Shown here piece by piece: positions 7,790-16,287 of a stretch of DNA of 47,382 nt. The position numbers and the translations under genes are program-made. Numbering within the stretch: position 1 is the first letter of the stretch; every line of letters starts with the position of its first letter. The DNA lies in NCBI GenBank assembly GCA_022486585.1, contig JAKVKI010000018.1, positions 1 to 47,382 of the forward strand, read 5' to 3'. Source of the stretch: Megasphaera sp. (GTDB lineage Bacteria; Bacillota; Negativicutes; Veillonellales; Megasphaeraceae). Below the pieces are notes generated by a model that saw nothing but the letters and a program-made list of their open reading frames with translations, had not been told where the DNA came from and did not search any database.

Positions 7790-8692
7790 TTACTTATTAT
7801 CGGTACTGTCAAGCTTATCTGATGCTTCGTGCATACTATTGAGGGTAATCTTAGAGAAGTCTTCCGGTGTCTTGTATGTTGCGATCTTCTTGAAGCCCTT
7901 CTTCAATCGTCCCCGATAGGCTGCAACGACCTTATCGTCATGATTCATTTCTGCAATGTAGATTTCCTGTCCATCAATGCCGACGAGACGGAAATTACCA
8001 CTCGGCGAGATTTCCCGCCATGTACTGCTGGCCCCATCGAGCATGTAAACGATACCTGTTCTGAGGTTATCGTAGAAGAATGTATCGGAATCGTAGAATA
8101 CGGCAATACGACCGATATTTTCAGCTTGGACACGAATACGACGCGTATCATAGTTGGCATCTGTGCGATAGATGCGATACTGATTCGGACCTACTTCCAG
8201 CTTCATGTATACGACATTGGTCGCCGTCGAATAGGCGACATCTACGATCTTGCTGTCCCGTGGTGCGTCTTCGATTGGCGTGTTCAGTTCGCGATCCGGA
8301 TAGAGCGGGTTATGTTGCGCAATGTAGACACCGTATTTCCCGGTCTTAGAATCTTTACCATACGTCGCAAAAATAGCCAGGTTGCGATCCGGCAGCCATT
8401 CAAAGAACGATACTTTGCGTCCATGAAGGCTAATCCGCTGAGGCTCGCCTTTTTTTCCTGCTTCATAAATCGAGACGTTGTCATCGACGATCATAGCCAT
8501 GAACCGTTTGTCATAGGAATAATAGGTCTGGCCGTTTGGCTCTACGCCGAAGCCTAGTTGTTCCTGCTGGTTCGTACCGCCGATCTGGAAGTCTGATGCC
8601 GGTGCAAAAAGCACCGAATCAAGATATATATAGACAGCGGCTTGGATGGCGATGCCGATGACAAATGTCAATAGAACCTTTCGGAATTTCAT
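7790..8692 (-). CDS. Membrane-anchored beta-strand-rich protein of unknown function
   Basis: A 300-residue protein with one N-terminal membrane anchor (residues about 5-25, VLLTFVIGIAIQAAVYIYL). The long extracytoplasmic part is built of repeated short beta segments (QTYYSYDKRFMAMIVDDNVSIYEAG, LAIFATYGKDSKTGKYGVYIAQ, TFFYDNLRTGIVYMLDG), which suggests a beta-propeller like TolB/WD-type sensors or scaffolds. I see no catalytic motif. The start ATG at 8692 follows AGGAGGAACGC, and the gene begins 9 nt after the glycosidase-like gene. The context (deacetylase, NAGPA-type protein) suggests a role in surface polysaccharide handling; that is inference. Confidence 0.65.
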   Translation of the reverse strand: MKFRKVLLTFVIGIAIQAAVYIYLDSVLFAPASDFQIGGTNQQEQLGFGVEPNGQTYYSYDKRFMAMIVDDNVSIYEAGKKGEPQRISLHGRKVSFFEWLPDRNLAIFATYGKDSKTGKYGVYIAQHNPLYPDRELNTPIEDAPRDSKIVDVAYSTATNVVYMKLEVGPNQYRIYRTDANYDTRRIRVQAENIGRIAVFYDSDTFFYDNLRTGIVYMLDGASSTWREISPSGNFRLVGIDGQEIYIAEMNHDDKVVAAYRGRLKKGFKKIATYKTPEDFSKITLNSMHEASDKLDSTDNK

Positions 8693-8701
8693 GCGTTCCT
8701 C

Positions 8702-9646
8702 CTATTTTACGATAAATGCCGTCGGAATCATGCGTTCTCCCAAAAGATCCGCCGGTTTATTGACGACTTTGCCGTTCAAATACAACGTCGAGCTGGACCC
8801 GCCGTCTAAGTTGGCGGCGATCTCTGCTCCTTCTTCATACATGATATTCTGCAAATCCCGCAAGGTAGCACCTACAGAATACCCGGGCTGACGGCCATCA
8901 ATGACCAGGAACAGGACCGTACCATCTTTACGCTGGCCAATGGCCGTACGAGGACCAACGCCCCAGCCGCCATCACCGTTCGTAATCATTTTCTGACCAT
9001 TCACGACGAGCGGCGGACCAAAGGAAATTCCTTCGCGGACGTCCATCTTTTTCAATTCGTCTTTGCTGTAGTTGCCGGCAATGAGATTACCATCGCTATT
9101 GAAACCGACGAATTCGTTGACTTCATCGCCAGAGGCTTCCTGCCCCAGAACGAATTTGCCTTCGTGAATGATGAAACCATACGGACTGCGACCGGTACCG
9201 GTGCCATTCGCATCGTAGAAACCACCGGCGTTAATAGCAGCGACAGCATTATTTCGTTCGGCTATGCCGCTGGTCGTATCTCCTTTTTCTTCCATATTTT
9301 CTGCTGTGCCGATACGCAGTCGTTTCGGATCAGGGATTTCTAACAGGAATCCTTTGAAACGGCTTGATTCAATGTTCTTCAAATTGAGGGACGAATCGGT
9401 ACGGGTCTTGAATTTGAATAATTCCTGCTTCGGTGCTGTGCTGATGCCACCCATGATCTTATCGATTTCCTCTTGTGTAAACAGCCACGTAATATATTGG
9501 GGGTGGCGGCTTTTAAAGATAGCTCCGACAACCGTGCGTTTAATGTTGTCGAAGGGGCCGAATAAGACGACAAACGGTGACGTCACTGCAAAGAACACGA
9601 GCAGTACGATAAAAAATTTACCAATTTCCTTGAAGTTAATCTTCAT
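8702..9646 (-). CDS. Phosphodiester glycosidase (NAGPA-domain) family membrane protein
   Basis: A 314-residue protein with an N-terminal membrane anchor (FIVLLVFFAVTSPFVVLFG, residues about 12-30) and a C-terminal NAGPA-type domain. Family landmarks are AAINAGGFYD, SFGPPLVVNGQ, PRTAIGQRKDG, LFLVIDGRQPGYSVGATL and NLDGGSSSTLYLNG. Bacterial members are linked to exopolysaccharide and cell-wall sugar phosphodiesters. The first quarter (TWLFTQEEIDKIMGG) is a lineage-specific region. The start ATG at 9646 follows GAGGTAGCGT. It lies between the deacetylase lipoprotein and the beta-strand-rich protein in one operon. The substrate is unknown; the catalytic mechanism is inferred from the family. Confidence 0.85.
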   Translation of the reverse strand: MKINFKEIGKFFIVLLVFFAVTSPFVVLFGPFDNIKRTVVGAIFKSRHPQYITWLFTQEEIDKIMGGISTAPKQELFKFKTRTDSSLNLKNIESSRFKGFLLEIPDPKRLRIGTAENMEEKGDTTSGIAERNNAVAAINAGGFYDANGTGTGRSPYGFIIHEGKFVLGQEASGDEVNEFVGFNSDGNLIAGNYSKDELKKMDVREGISFGPPLVVNGQKMITNGDGGWGVGPRTAIGQRKDGTVLFLVIDGRQPGYSVGATLRDLQNIMYEEGAEIAANLDGGSSSTLYLNGKVVNKPADLLGERMIPTAFIVK

Positions 9647-9680
9647 ACGCTACCTCAATCATAAATAGATTCTGCAGGCC

Positions 9681-10499
9681 CTACCGTTGTTCATACTGTT
9701 CGGTCGTAACGCGCTGCTTGAAATTGCCTATATCGACAGGATTGCCAATCCATATACGCTGTACCGCATAGGGATTATCACCGTAGTGAGCCCATCCGGG
9801 GTCCATCGTGAAGGCCAGCTTGATGCCAAATTTCTTCAGTGCCGCTTCGGCTGCGGCATTGTCGCCGCCATAGGGGTAACAGAAGAATTCGTTCGTAATG
9901 CCCAAATGTTGTTTTAGTTCATCCTGGCTCTTCTGCAATTCTGACGACAAGGTGTTGCCGCCCATCTGGTTGACCCGTTCATGATGATAGCTGTGGGATG
10001 CAATGTCCATACCGGCAGCTTGCATTTCTTCGATTTGTTTCCAGTTCAGGCGGGTACCCTGGTCGGCATCATACGTCGGAATGAAAACGGTGCATTTGAA
10101 GCCGTATTCCTTCATGACCGGCATGACGATGGAATACGTATCAGGATAGCCATCATCAAAGGTCAGTACGACCGGGCGTACGGGCACGGCCTGGTTATGC
10201 ACCATATATTCATATAGTTGCTGCAATGTAATGGGATGGAAATCATTGTCCTTGAGGAATTTCATTTGTTCTTTGAAATGAGCTTCCGTTACGACGGCCG
10301 GATTGTTGGGGTCGTTTTTATCGACACCAATCATATGATACATAAGAACGGGAATACCCTTCTTAGGAACCGCCATTTCTACTTGCGGCGCAGCTTGCTT
10401 TGGCGTTGCTGACGCTGTTTCCTGTTTGGTCTCTGTACCGCATCCTGCCAGGAGCGCACAACATACTAAAGCCATACAGGCTAGTTTCCAAATACGCAA
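9681..10499 (-). CDS. Polysaccharide deacetylase lipoprotein
   Basis: A 272-residue protein with a lipoprotein signal (lipobox LLAGC, Cys20) and a NodB-type domain. Motif 1 is TFDDG in PVVLTFDDGYPD, motif 2 is the HSYHH metal-binding His pair, and the region around FCYPYGGDN is motif 3. The family removes acetyl groups from N-acetylated cell-wall or exopolysaccharide sugars outside the cytoplasmic membrane. The start is a TTG (10497-10499) with AGGAGG 9 nt upstream; no in-frame ATG has a ribosome site and a TTG start is needed for an intact signal peptide. The gene is 20 nt after the dehydrogenase gene. The sugar substrate is unknown. Confidence 0.88.
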   Translation of the reverse strand: MRIWKLACMALVCCALLAGCGTETKQETASATPKQAAPQVEMAVPKKGIPVLMYHMIGVDKNDPNNPAVVTEAHFKEQMKFLKDNDFHPITLQQLYEYMVHNQAVPVRPVVLTFDDGYPDTYSIVMPVMKEYGFKCTVFIPTYDADQGTRLNWKQIEEMQAAGMDIASHSYHHERVNQMGGNTLSSELQKSQDELKQHLGITNEFFCYPYGGDNAAAEAALKKFGIKLAFTMDPGWAHYGDNPYAVQRIWIGNPVDIGNFKQRVTTEQYEQR

Positions 10500-10519
10500 T
10501 ATTAAAGTCCTCCTCGCTA

Positions 10520-11491
10520 CTACTCGCTTTCACGTTCTTTGACGACGGGCAAGGCCGCATAGTTACCGGCAAAGAACTGGCGAATGTATTGTTCTGCATC
10601 ATCGCGGACCTGCTTATCCGCTTCGACAGAGTGATAGCTGACACGCGGCGTGAGCAAGAATTCCGGCCGGGCTATCATCTTGAGCAGCGTCGGTCCCGGA
10701 TGTTCCATGGACAATACGTCCAAAGCAGCACTGCGGATATGGCCGTCGTCAACAGCATGATACAAGGCTGCTTCATCAGTCAGGCCGCCACGACAGCAGT
10801 TAACGAACATGGCGCCTTTTTTCATGGCTTCAAATTGCTCGTCCTGGAATATAAATTGCGTCGTTTCGTTGAGCGGCATGTGGAGCGACACAATATCACT
10901 GGTTTCCAATATTTTATCAAAATCAACTGGTTTTACACGGAGCTGCATCATGAGCTTTTCGCTGGCAAATGGATCATATGCCTGGATCTTACAGCCAAAG
11001 GCCTGCATGCGCGCAGCAACAGCACGGCCGATATGACCGAAGCCAACGAGACCGATGAGATTATCCTTGACACGATGGATAGGCCACTGAACAGAACCAA
11101 ACTGCCAGCGGCTATTGTTACGGATATCGCTTTGGTATTCCGGAAGCTGCCGTATGAGTGCCAGCATCATGGCACAGGTATGATCGGCAATGTCTTCGAC
11201 ACAATAGGATGTATTATTAAGAACCAGGACGTGATTCTTCCTGGCTGCTTCCAAATCGACGTGGTCTGACCGGGTCGATAAAATTACAATTAGTTTCAAA
11301 TCATCTAATTTGTCTATCAAAGACGCCGACAGTGTTTCTGATTTACAGATGATAACATCTGTATCCTCCATCTGTTCTGCCATCATCTCTTCATCAGTTT
11401 CCGAACAATACGAAACGCGCGCTATATCGCGCAGTCTCTCGCCAAAATCATCTTCGTCCTGCTGACCCGTTAAAACCGTTATGTGGTACAT
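10520..11491 (-). CDS. D-isomer-specific 2-hydroxyacid dehydrogenase
   Basis: A 323-residue NAD-dependent dehydrogenase. The nucleotide-binding loop is GFGHIG (residues 150-155) with Asp173 (AYDP) favouring NAD. The catalytic set is Arg234 (CCRGG), Glu263 (DVLSMEHP) and His287 (PRVSYHS). The N-terminal catalytic domain (CKSETLSASLID...IVILSTRSDHVD) is typical of phosphoglycerate/hydroxyacid dehydrogenases. The start is the ATG at 11491, 7 nt after AAGGGG; an upstream in-frame extension lacks any ribosome site. It is the first gene of the envelope-type operon. A vancomycin-resistance VanH-like role in making D-lactate is conceivable but no D-Ala-D-Lac ligase is near, so I leave the substrate open. 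Confidence 0.85.
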   Translation of the reverse strand: MYHITVLTGQQDEDDFGERLRDIARVSYCSETDEEMMAEQMEDTDVIICKSETLSASLIDKLDDLKLIVILSTRSDHVDLEAARKNHVLVLNNTSYCVEDIADHTCAMMLALIRQLPEYQSDIRNNSRWQFGSVQWPIHRVKDNLIGLVGFGHIGRAVAARMQAFGCKIQAYDPFASEKLMMQLRVKPVDFDKILETSDIVSLHMPLNETTQFIFQDEQFEAMKKGAMFVNCCRGGLTDEAALYHAVDDGHIRSAALDVLSMEHPGPTLLKMIARPEFLLTPRVSYHSVEADKQVRDDAEQYIRQFFAGNYAALPVVKERESE

Positions 11492-11660
11492 ATCACAGCC
11501 CCTTTTCTTTTTGATAAAAATATACACTATCTCTGCTGAACATAAAGATACACTTAAATATATATCACATTCTAAGGCAATGTGCAAGGAAAATGTATGA
11601 AATGTCCTTAGGAAATACACGAAAACAGCTCTTATAAATGCAAAATTTGCCACTTGTATC

Positions 11661-11690
11661 TTGACGGGCCTGTATCGAGTTTGATATAAT
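11661..11690 (+). promoter_or_regulatory. Promoter of tRNA-Ser
   Basis: TTGACG (11661-11666) and TATAAT (11685-11690) with an 18-nt spacer, ending 11 nt before the tRNA. Confidence 0.75.
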
Positions 11691-11701
11691 ACGTTTGTTA
11701 T

Positions 11702-11790
11702 GGAAAGGTGTCCGAGTGGTTTAAGGAGCTAGTCTTGAAAACTAGTGATACCGCAAGGTACCGTGGGTTCGAATCCCACCCTTTCCGCCA
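11702..11790 (+). tRNA. tRNA-Ser(UGA)
   Basis: An 89-nt class II tRNA. The acceptor GGAAAGG (11702-11708) pairs with CCTTTCC (11780-11786), discriminator G, and CCA is encoded. The anticodon stem CTAGT/ACTAG holds a loop with TGA. A long variable arm (TACCGCAAGGTA) and the GGTTCGAATCC T-arm are typical of serine tRNA. Confidence 0.97.
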
Positions 11791-11826
11791 TAATTTGCTA
11801 TTCATCGTAATTGAATACAATAACAA

Positions 11827-11875
11827 AAAACACCCTGTTTCTTATATAAGATTATATGAAACAGGGTGTTTTTTT
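11827..11875. terminator. Terminator between tRNA-Ser and the convergent flavoprotein gene
   Basis: AAAACACCCTGTTTC (11827-11841) pairs with GAAACAGGGTGTTTT (11858-11872) and is followed by further T on the plus strand. The A-rich left flank makes it work for the minus-strand gene too. Confidence 0.85.
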
Positions 11876-11879
11876 GCAT

Positions 11880-12413
11880 TTAGAAATTTTTCCCCAAAGT
11901 AAAAACATCTTGCGGATAAGAGGTTTTTTCAATAGCCGCTCTGTTTCCGCAGGCTAAGGCAGTAATAATTCCATGCAGTTTCCAGCCGAAGAACGCTGCC
12001 ATGCCTTTGATGATAGCGACTGCACCGTCCGTAGCTCCAAGTGTATCATCCTCACAGGTTACTAGTAACGCACATTGCTTAGCACCATGAAGCGCATCAT
12101 CAATGGCGTAAAGTCTGTCAATAGCAAGTTTGATTTGTGCCGACATGCTATAGAAATAAACAGGAGATATAAAAACGATAGCGTCAGCTGCTAATACGTG
12201 CGGATATAGTTCTTGCTCATCATCTTTAAAAACACAGCCTGTATCAGTCCTTTTACAGGTACCGCAAGCTGTACAAGCATGTATTTGTTTGAAAGCAGCA
12301 TCAAACCGATACACCTGGTGACCGGCAGCTTCAGCACCTGCTATGAAGTTATCTGCCAATAGTGCTGATGTTCCTTTTCTGTGCGGACTGCCTGTCAATA
12401 CTACTATTTTCAT
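11880..12413 (-). CDS. Iron-sulfur flavoprotein-like NAD(P)H:FMN reductase family protein
   Basis: A 177-residue flavodoxin-fold protein. The FMN phosphate loop is TGSPHRKGTS (residues 7-16), and SPVYFYSMSAQIK is the second FMN-binding loop. Cysteines 47, 50, 53 and 60 form a CX2CX2CX6C cluster, the compact pattern of archaeal and clostridial iron-sulfur flavoproteins that bind a 4Fe-4S cluster and move electrons from ferredoxin. The start ATG at 12413 follows CAGGAGGCGATTAGG. A second family member lies at 28916-29473. The physiological electron acceptor is unknown; a multimeric flavoprotein reducing oxygen, quinones or nitro compounds is possible. Confidence 0.82.
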   Translation of the reverse strand: MKIVVLTGSPHRKGTSALLADNFIAGAEAAGHQVYRFDAAFKQIHACTACGTCKRTDTGCVFKDDEQELYPHVLAADAIVFISPVYFYSMSAQIKLAIDRLYAIDDALHGAKQCALLVTCEDDTLGATDGAVAIIKGMAAFFGWKLHGIITALACGNRAAIEKTSYPQDVFTLGKNF

Positions 12414-12502
12414 CCTAATCGCCTCCTGAATGTTTCAATTCAAAATAGTTTCTCGGCATAGTCAATGTCATTATTTCCTTTTTCATGATTTGCTCTTCCT
12501 CA

Positions 12503-12531
12503 TTGACGTTTAATTATAGAAATTATACAAT
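12503..12531 (+). promoter_or_regulatory. Promoter of hydE
   Basis: TTGACG (12503-12508) and TACAAT (12526-12531) with a 17-nt spacer, about 60 nt upstream of the hydE start. Confidence 0.55.
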
Positions 12532-12594
12532 GAAATGAAGAAATGTGCCAGTATGCACCACCCTGTACGATACTAACTAAAAAGGAGATACCCC

Positions 12595-13695
12595 ATGGAC
12601 CTGCCTGATCTATTACATAAAAAGAATTATTCCCGCGACGATATAATCGACTTGCTCAGTCTGACCGATGCTGACGACGTGCAAGCCTTATACGATGCGG
12701 CCTATGCTGTCAAAGCTGCCTATGTAGGCCGCGTCGTCTATTACCGCGGTCTCATCGAATTTTCTAATCGCTGCATTAAGAATTGCTGCTACTGCGGCAT
12801 CCGCCGCGATAACCGTGACGTCGAACGGTTCGATACAGACCGTGACGACATCCTGGCGATGGCTAAATGGACCTACGACAATGGCTACGGCTCGCTGACG
12901 CTGCAATCCGGTGAACGGCAGGATGATGAATTTATTGCCTATATCGAAGGGCTCCTGCGAGATATAAAGAAACTGAGCGATGGCGGCCTTGGCATTACAC
13001 TCTGCGTAGGAGAACAGACGGAGGACACGTACCGTCGATGGTTCGAGGCCGGCGCACACCGGTATTTGTTGCGTATTGAAACGAGCAACCCGGCGCTATA
13101 CGCTACACTCCATCCCCAAGACGGGCATCACCAATGGTCTGTGCGCAAAGAATGCCTGGACATGCTACACCGCCTTGGCTATCAAGTCGGCACCGGCGAT
13201 ATGATCGGCCTGCCTGGTCAAACATTGGAAGACTTAGCCGACGATATCCTATTTTACCGCGACATGGACATTGCCATGATCGGCATGGGGCCTTATGTCG
13301 TCCATCATAATACACCTGTTGGCAAACAGTTTCTCGCTGACGATCTCGATACAGACGCCGGTAAATTGCATCGCCTGCACTTAGGCTTGAAGATGATCGC
13401 CGTGACCCGCCTCGTCCTAAAAGATGTCAACATCGCTTCGACGACAGCCTTGCAAGCCCTTCATCCGTTTGGTCGTGAGCTGGGTCTTAAAGCCGGCGCC
13501 AATATTCTCATGCCTATTGTGACTGTACCGAAATTCCGTTCACAATATTTGCTCTACGACAACAAGCCCTGTGTCGATGAAGTACCTGCGCAGTGCAAGG
13601 ACTGTCTCCGTGCCCGTGTAGCTTCTGTCGGTGACACTGTTGGCCTGGGAAAATGGGGCGATTCTCCTCATTTTTTCCATCATACACATCCATAA
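12595..13695 (+). CDS. hydE: [FeFe]-hydrogenase H-cluster maturase, radical SAM
   Basis: A 366-residue radical SAM enzyme needed to build the H-cluster of [FeFe] hydrogenase. The signature RGLIEFSNRCIKNCCYCGIR carries the CX3CX2C cluster ligands Cys60, Cys64 and Cys67, and the preceding residues are those of HydE rather than biotin synthase or PylB. Near the C-terminus C(VDEVPAQ)CKDC keeps the CX7CX2C ligands of the optional second cluster. The start ATG at 12595 is preceded by AAGGAGATACCCC. HydF, HydG and the hydrogenase are not in the window. It is a single-gene transcript with its own promoter and terminator. Confidence 0.9.
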   Translation: MDLPDLLHKKNYSRDDIIDLLSLTDADDVQALYDAAYAVKAAYVGRVVYYRGLIEFSNRCIKNCCYCGIRRDNRDVERFDTDRDDILAMAKWTYDNGYGSLTLQSGERQDDEFIAYIEGLLRDIKKLSDGGLGITLCVGEQTEDTYRRWFEAGAHRYLLRIETSNPALYATLHPQDGHHQWSVRKECLDMLHRLGYQVGTGDMIGLPGQTLEDLADDILFYRDMDIAMIGMGPYVVHHNTPVGKQFLADDLDTDAGKLHRLHLGLKMIAVTRLVLKDVNIASTTALQALHPFGRELGLKAGANILMPIVTVPKFRSQYLLYDNKPCVDEVPAQCKDCLRARVASVGDTVGLGKWGDSPHFFHHTHP

Positions 13696-13711
13696 CTATT
13701 TCCTAGTACCG

Positions 13712-13748
13712 AAAAAAAAGCGCCTGCCAGCAACTATGCTGGCAGGCG
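13712..13748. terminator. Strong bidirectional terminator between hydE and uraA
   Basis: CGCCTGCCAGCA (13721-13732) and TGCTGGCAGGCG (13737-13748) form a 12-bp perfect stem around a 4-nt loop. Eight A on the left give a T8 run on the minus strand, so it mainly stops the uraA transcript; on the plus side the tail is TTTCGTT. Confidence 0.9.
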
Positions 13749-13753
13749 TTTCG

Positions 13754-15022
13754 TTAATTATCATTCGCTAAATGCAGTTTTTTAAACAACAGGAAGGACA
13801 AACTCATGACCATGGCCACCACTGTAGCCAGGCCCATTCCTTTGAGCTGCACCGGACCTAAAACGATAGTCGCACCACTGAGACCGGAGATCATCGTGAC
13901 TGCCGTCAAAATAAGGTTCTTCGACCGCGTGTAGTCCACCTTCTTTTCAACGAGCATGCGGAACCCGGAGGCAGCGATGAAGCCGAACAAAAGGATACAC
14001 ACGCCTCCCATGACAGGTGTAGGGATTCCGTGGATAAGGGCGGCTATTTTACCGATAAAGGAAAACAGAATGGCAAAAATTGCAGCTCCGCCAATGACCC
14101 ATGTACTGTAGACGCCGGTAATCGCCATGACGCCCATGTTTTCACCATAGGTCGTATTCGGTGTCGAGCCGACGAGACCGGAAATAACGTTAGACAGTCC
14201 ATCGGCAAAGAGAGAACGATGCAGTCCCGGATCCTTGATGAGGTCACGGCCTACGATATCACTAGTGACGAAGAGATGTCCCAGATGTTCTGCCAGAACG
14301 ACGAAGAGCGCCGGCATGATCATCATAATCGCACTCAAATTGAATTTCGGTTCATAAAAGGTCGGTAAGGCAAACCAAGGCATTTCTTCTACATGCGTGA
14401 AATCGACGACGCCCATGAAAAAAGATAACACATAGCCGGCAATGACGCCAATCAGGATGGGAATGATACCGATGAAGCCGCGGCCCAAAATACTGGCTAA
14501 AATAGTCACAATAAGGGTGAACAGGGCAATGATCATCGCCGTTTCGTTGGACATGCCCTGGGCTTCTCCCATAAAGCCCGACATCGTCATGGCCAGCGGC
14601 GCCAGTTCCAACCCGATGATTGCCACAATAGACCCCATCGCTGCCGGCGGGAAGAGGATATCGATCCATTTCGTCCCTACCTTGTCGACAATGGCGGCAA
14701 TGACCATGAACGACAAGCCAAAGACGATGAAACCGCCCTGGGCGTCGCCATAGGACATACCAGGCGTCGCACAAACTGCCAGTACCGGTGAAATAAAGGC
14801 AAAGCTGGAGCCCAAATATGCCGGCAGGCGCCATTTACAAATCGTCAGATACAGCAAGGTCCCTACACCGTTCATGAACAGGGCCGTTGCCGGGTCGACG
14901 TGGAGCAGGAACGGTACCAGTACTGTCGAGCCAAACATAGCAAATAAATGCTGTAAACTCAGCGGAATGGTCGGCAAAATAGGCAGCCGTTCATCCACGT
15001 GAATGATTCTTCGTTGTTCCAT
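13754..15022 (-). CDS. uraA: Uracil permease (NCS2 family)
   Basis: A 422-residue membrane transporter of about 14 helices that takes up uracil with protons. The N-terminus DERLPILPTIPLSLQHLFAMFGSTVLVP is characteristic of UraA/PyrP. Later landmarks are SSFAFISPVLA, the loop FVVLAEHLGHLFVTSDIVGRD with the substrate-binding Glu in AEHLGH, and NTTYGENMGVMAITGVYS with the second key Glu in GENMG. The start ATG at 15022 follows AAGGAGGATTAG. It is the last gene of the trmB-ftsW-uraA transcript and ends at a strong terminator. No PyrR attenuator is visible in the short gap before it. Confidence 0.93.
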   Translation of the reverse strand: MEQRRIIHVDERLPILPTIPLSLQHLFAMFGSTVLVPFLLHVDPATALFMNGVGTLLYLTICKWRLPAYLGSSFAFISPVLAVCATPGMSYGDAQGGFIVFGLSFMVIAAIVDKVGTKWIDILFPPAAMGSIVAIIGLELAPLAMTMSGFMGEAQGMSNETAMIIALFTLIVTILASILGRGFIGIIPILIGVIAGYVLSFFMGVVDFTHVEEMPWFALPTFYEPKFNLSAIMMIMPALFVVLAEHLGHLFVTSDIVGRDLIKDPGLHRSLFADGLSNVISGLVGSTPNTTYGENMGVMAITGVYSTWVIGGAAIFAILFSFIGKIAALIHGIPTPVMGGVCILLFGFIAASGFRMLVEKKVDYTRSKNLILTAVTMISGLSGATIVLGPVQLKGMGLATVVAMVMSLSFLLFKKLHLANDN

Positions 15023-15048
15023 CTAATCCTCCTTGAGGGTCTATGGCC

Positions 15049-16287
15049 CTACTTCAATGGGAACTCGCTCCGCGTCTCCCGTTTCATGGAATGGAGCGGC
15101 GGTGCCGTACCGATGACTGCCGATTTCTCCATTTCTTTATAATTTCGTTTACTAATATTGAGGAGCAGCGCTGCTGCTACCATATTGACGATGAGTGAGG
15201 TCCCGCCATAACTGATAAACGGCAGCGGTACACCGACGACAGGCAGCAGACCGCTGACCATGCCGATGTTGATGAAGCCTTGTCCGCCAAAATACAGCGT
15301 AACGCCCAGAGATAGGAGCATGCCGAATTTACTGCGACAGCTCCAGGCTGTCACGGCACCGAAATAGATAATGATACAGAACAGGACCAGCATGGTCACC
15401 GTACCGCGCATACCCCATTCCTGTGCCAGCACGGCAAAGGCAAAGTCCGTATGGGCTTCAGGCAGATAACTGAATTTACTGATTCCCTCGCCCAAACCCT
15501 GGCCCATGAAGCCACCGGACCCAATAGCGATGAGACTCTGGACGGTCTGATAGCCCAGCGTTTTTTCATACGACCATGGATCCAGCCAGGCTGTAATACG
15601 GTCGCGGCGATATGGTTCCGCCATCATCGCGACAACCGCGACGACAACAATGAGCAACATAGGGATCTTCATTCTTTTTATACTGGCACCGCTAACAGCC
15701 AGCATGACGATAGGAATCACCAAAATAACAGCAGCTGTGCCAGCATCCGGCTGTTTGAAAACCAGTGCCGTCATGACCAGGGGCGCCCATAACGCCGGAT
15801 GCGGGATCCAGGCTATACGCTGCCAAAAGGGAGCCTGTTTTCTGCTGCTCAGAGGACGCAGGAAATCGATACGCTTGTGCTTCGTCAAAAGCGGTGTCAA
15901 AATGGTCGCTACGTACAGGATGCTGGTCAGCTTCGCTAGTTCTGACGGCTGAAAAGTCAGTCCGGCCACTCCGATCCAGCGGCGAGCCCCATTGACGACA
16001 ACGCCGGCTGTCAGTACTGCCAGCAACAGCACTACCGTAATGACGACGATTGTCCGTGTATGCCGATGCCAGAATTCATAATCATGCTTATACACAAAAA
16101 TACTGGGAATAAGACCAATGCCAAAGACGACAGCCTGGCGGATAAGATGGCTGAACACGTTCCCGGCAGCCCTGTCGTCTACAAAGGTAGAACTGAATAC
16201 ATTGACCGTACCGATGACCAGGAGCAACGCAAAGGCCGTGAGCAACAGCCAATACGTCATACGCAGTTCTTTAGTCTTGCCTTTCAT
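15049..16287 (-). CDS. FtsW/RodA/SpoVE-family peptidoglycan glycosyltransferase
   Basis: A 412-residue polytopic membrane protein of the SEDS family that polymerises lipid II. Landmarks are GARRWIGVAGLTFQPSELAK, DPWSYEKTLGYQTVQSLIAIGSGG, FSYLPEAHTDFAFAVLAQEWG (catalytic Asp in HTDF) and PLPFISYGGTSL. The start ATG at 16287 is chosen because AGGAGG lies 8 nt upstream; the ATG at 16293 is too close to that site. It overlaps the end of trmB by 17 nt. It lies outside a dcw cluster, so it may be RodA or a second SEDS protein rather than the division FtsW; sequence reading alone cannot tell. Confidence 0.9.
   Translation of the reverse strand: MKGKTKELRMTYWLLLTAFALLLVIGTVNVFSSTFVDDRAAGNVFSHLIRQAVVFGIGLIPSIFVYKHDYEFWHRHTRTIVVITVVLLLAVLTAGVVVNGARRWIGVAGLTFQPSELAKLTSILYVATILTPLLTKHKRIDFLRPLSSRKQAPFWQRIAWIPHPALWAPLVMTALVFKQPDAGTAAVILVIPIVMLAVSGASIKRMKIPMLLIVVVAVVAMMAEPYRRDRITAWLDPWSYEKTLGYQTVQSLIAIGSGGFMGQGLGEGISKFSYLPEAHTDFAFAVLAQEWGMRGTVTMLVLFCIIIYFGAVTAWSCRSKFGMLLSLGVTLYFGGQGFINIGMVSGLLPVVGVPLPFISYGGTSLIVNMVAAALLLNISKRNYKEMEKSAVIGTAPPLHSMKRETRSEFPLK

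Noticed and set aside
10520-11491. VanH-type D-lactate dehydrogenase of a vancomycin-resistance cluster
   Set aside because: No D-Ala-D-Lac ligase or VanX gene is nearby.
11702-11790. tRNA-Ser as an integration site for a mobile element
   Set aside because: No integrase, no direct repeat of the tRNA end and no foreign gene block are seen nearby.
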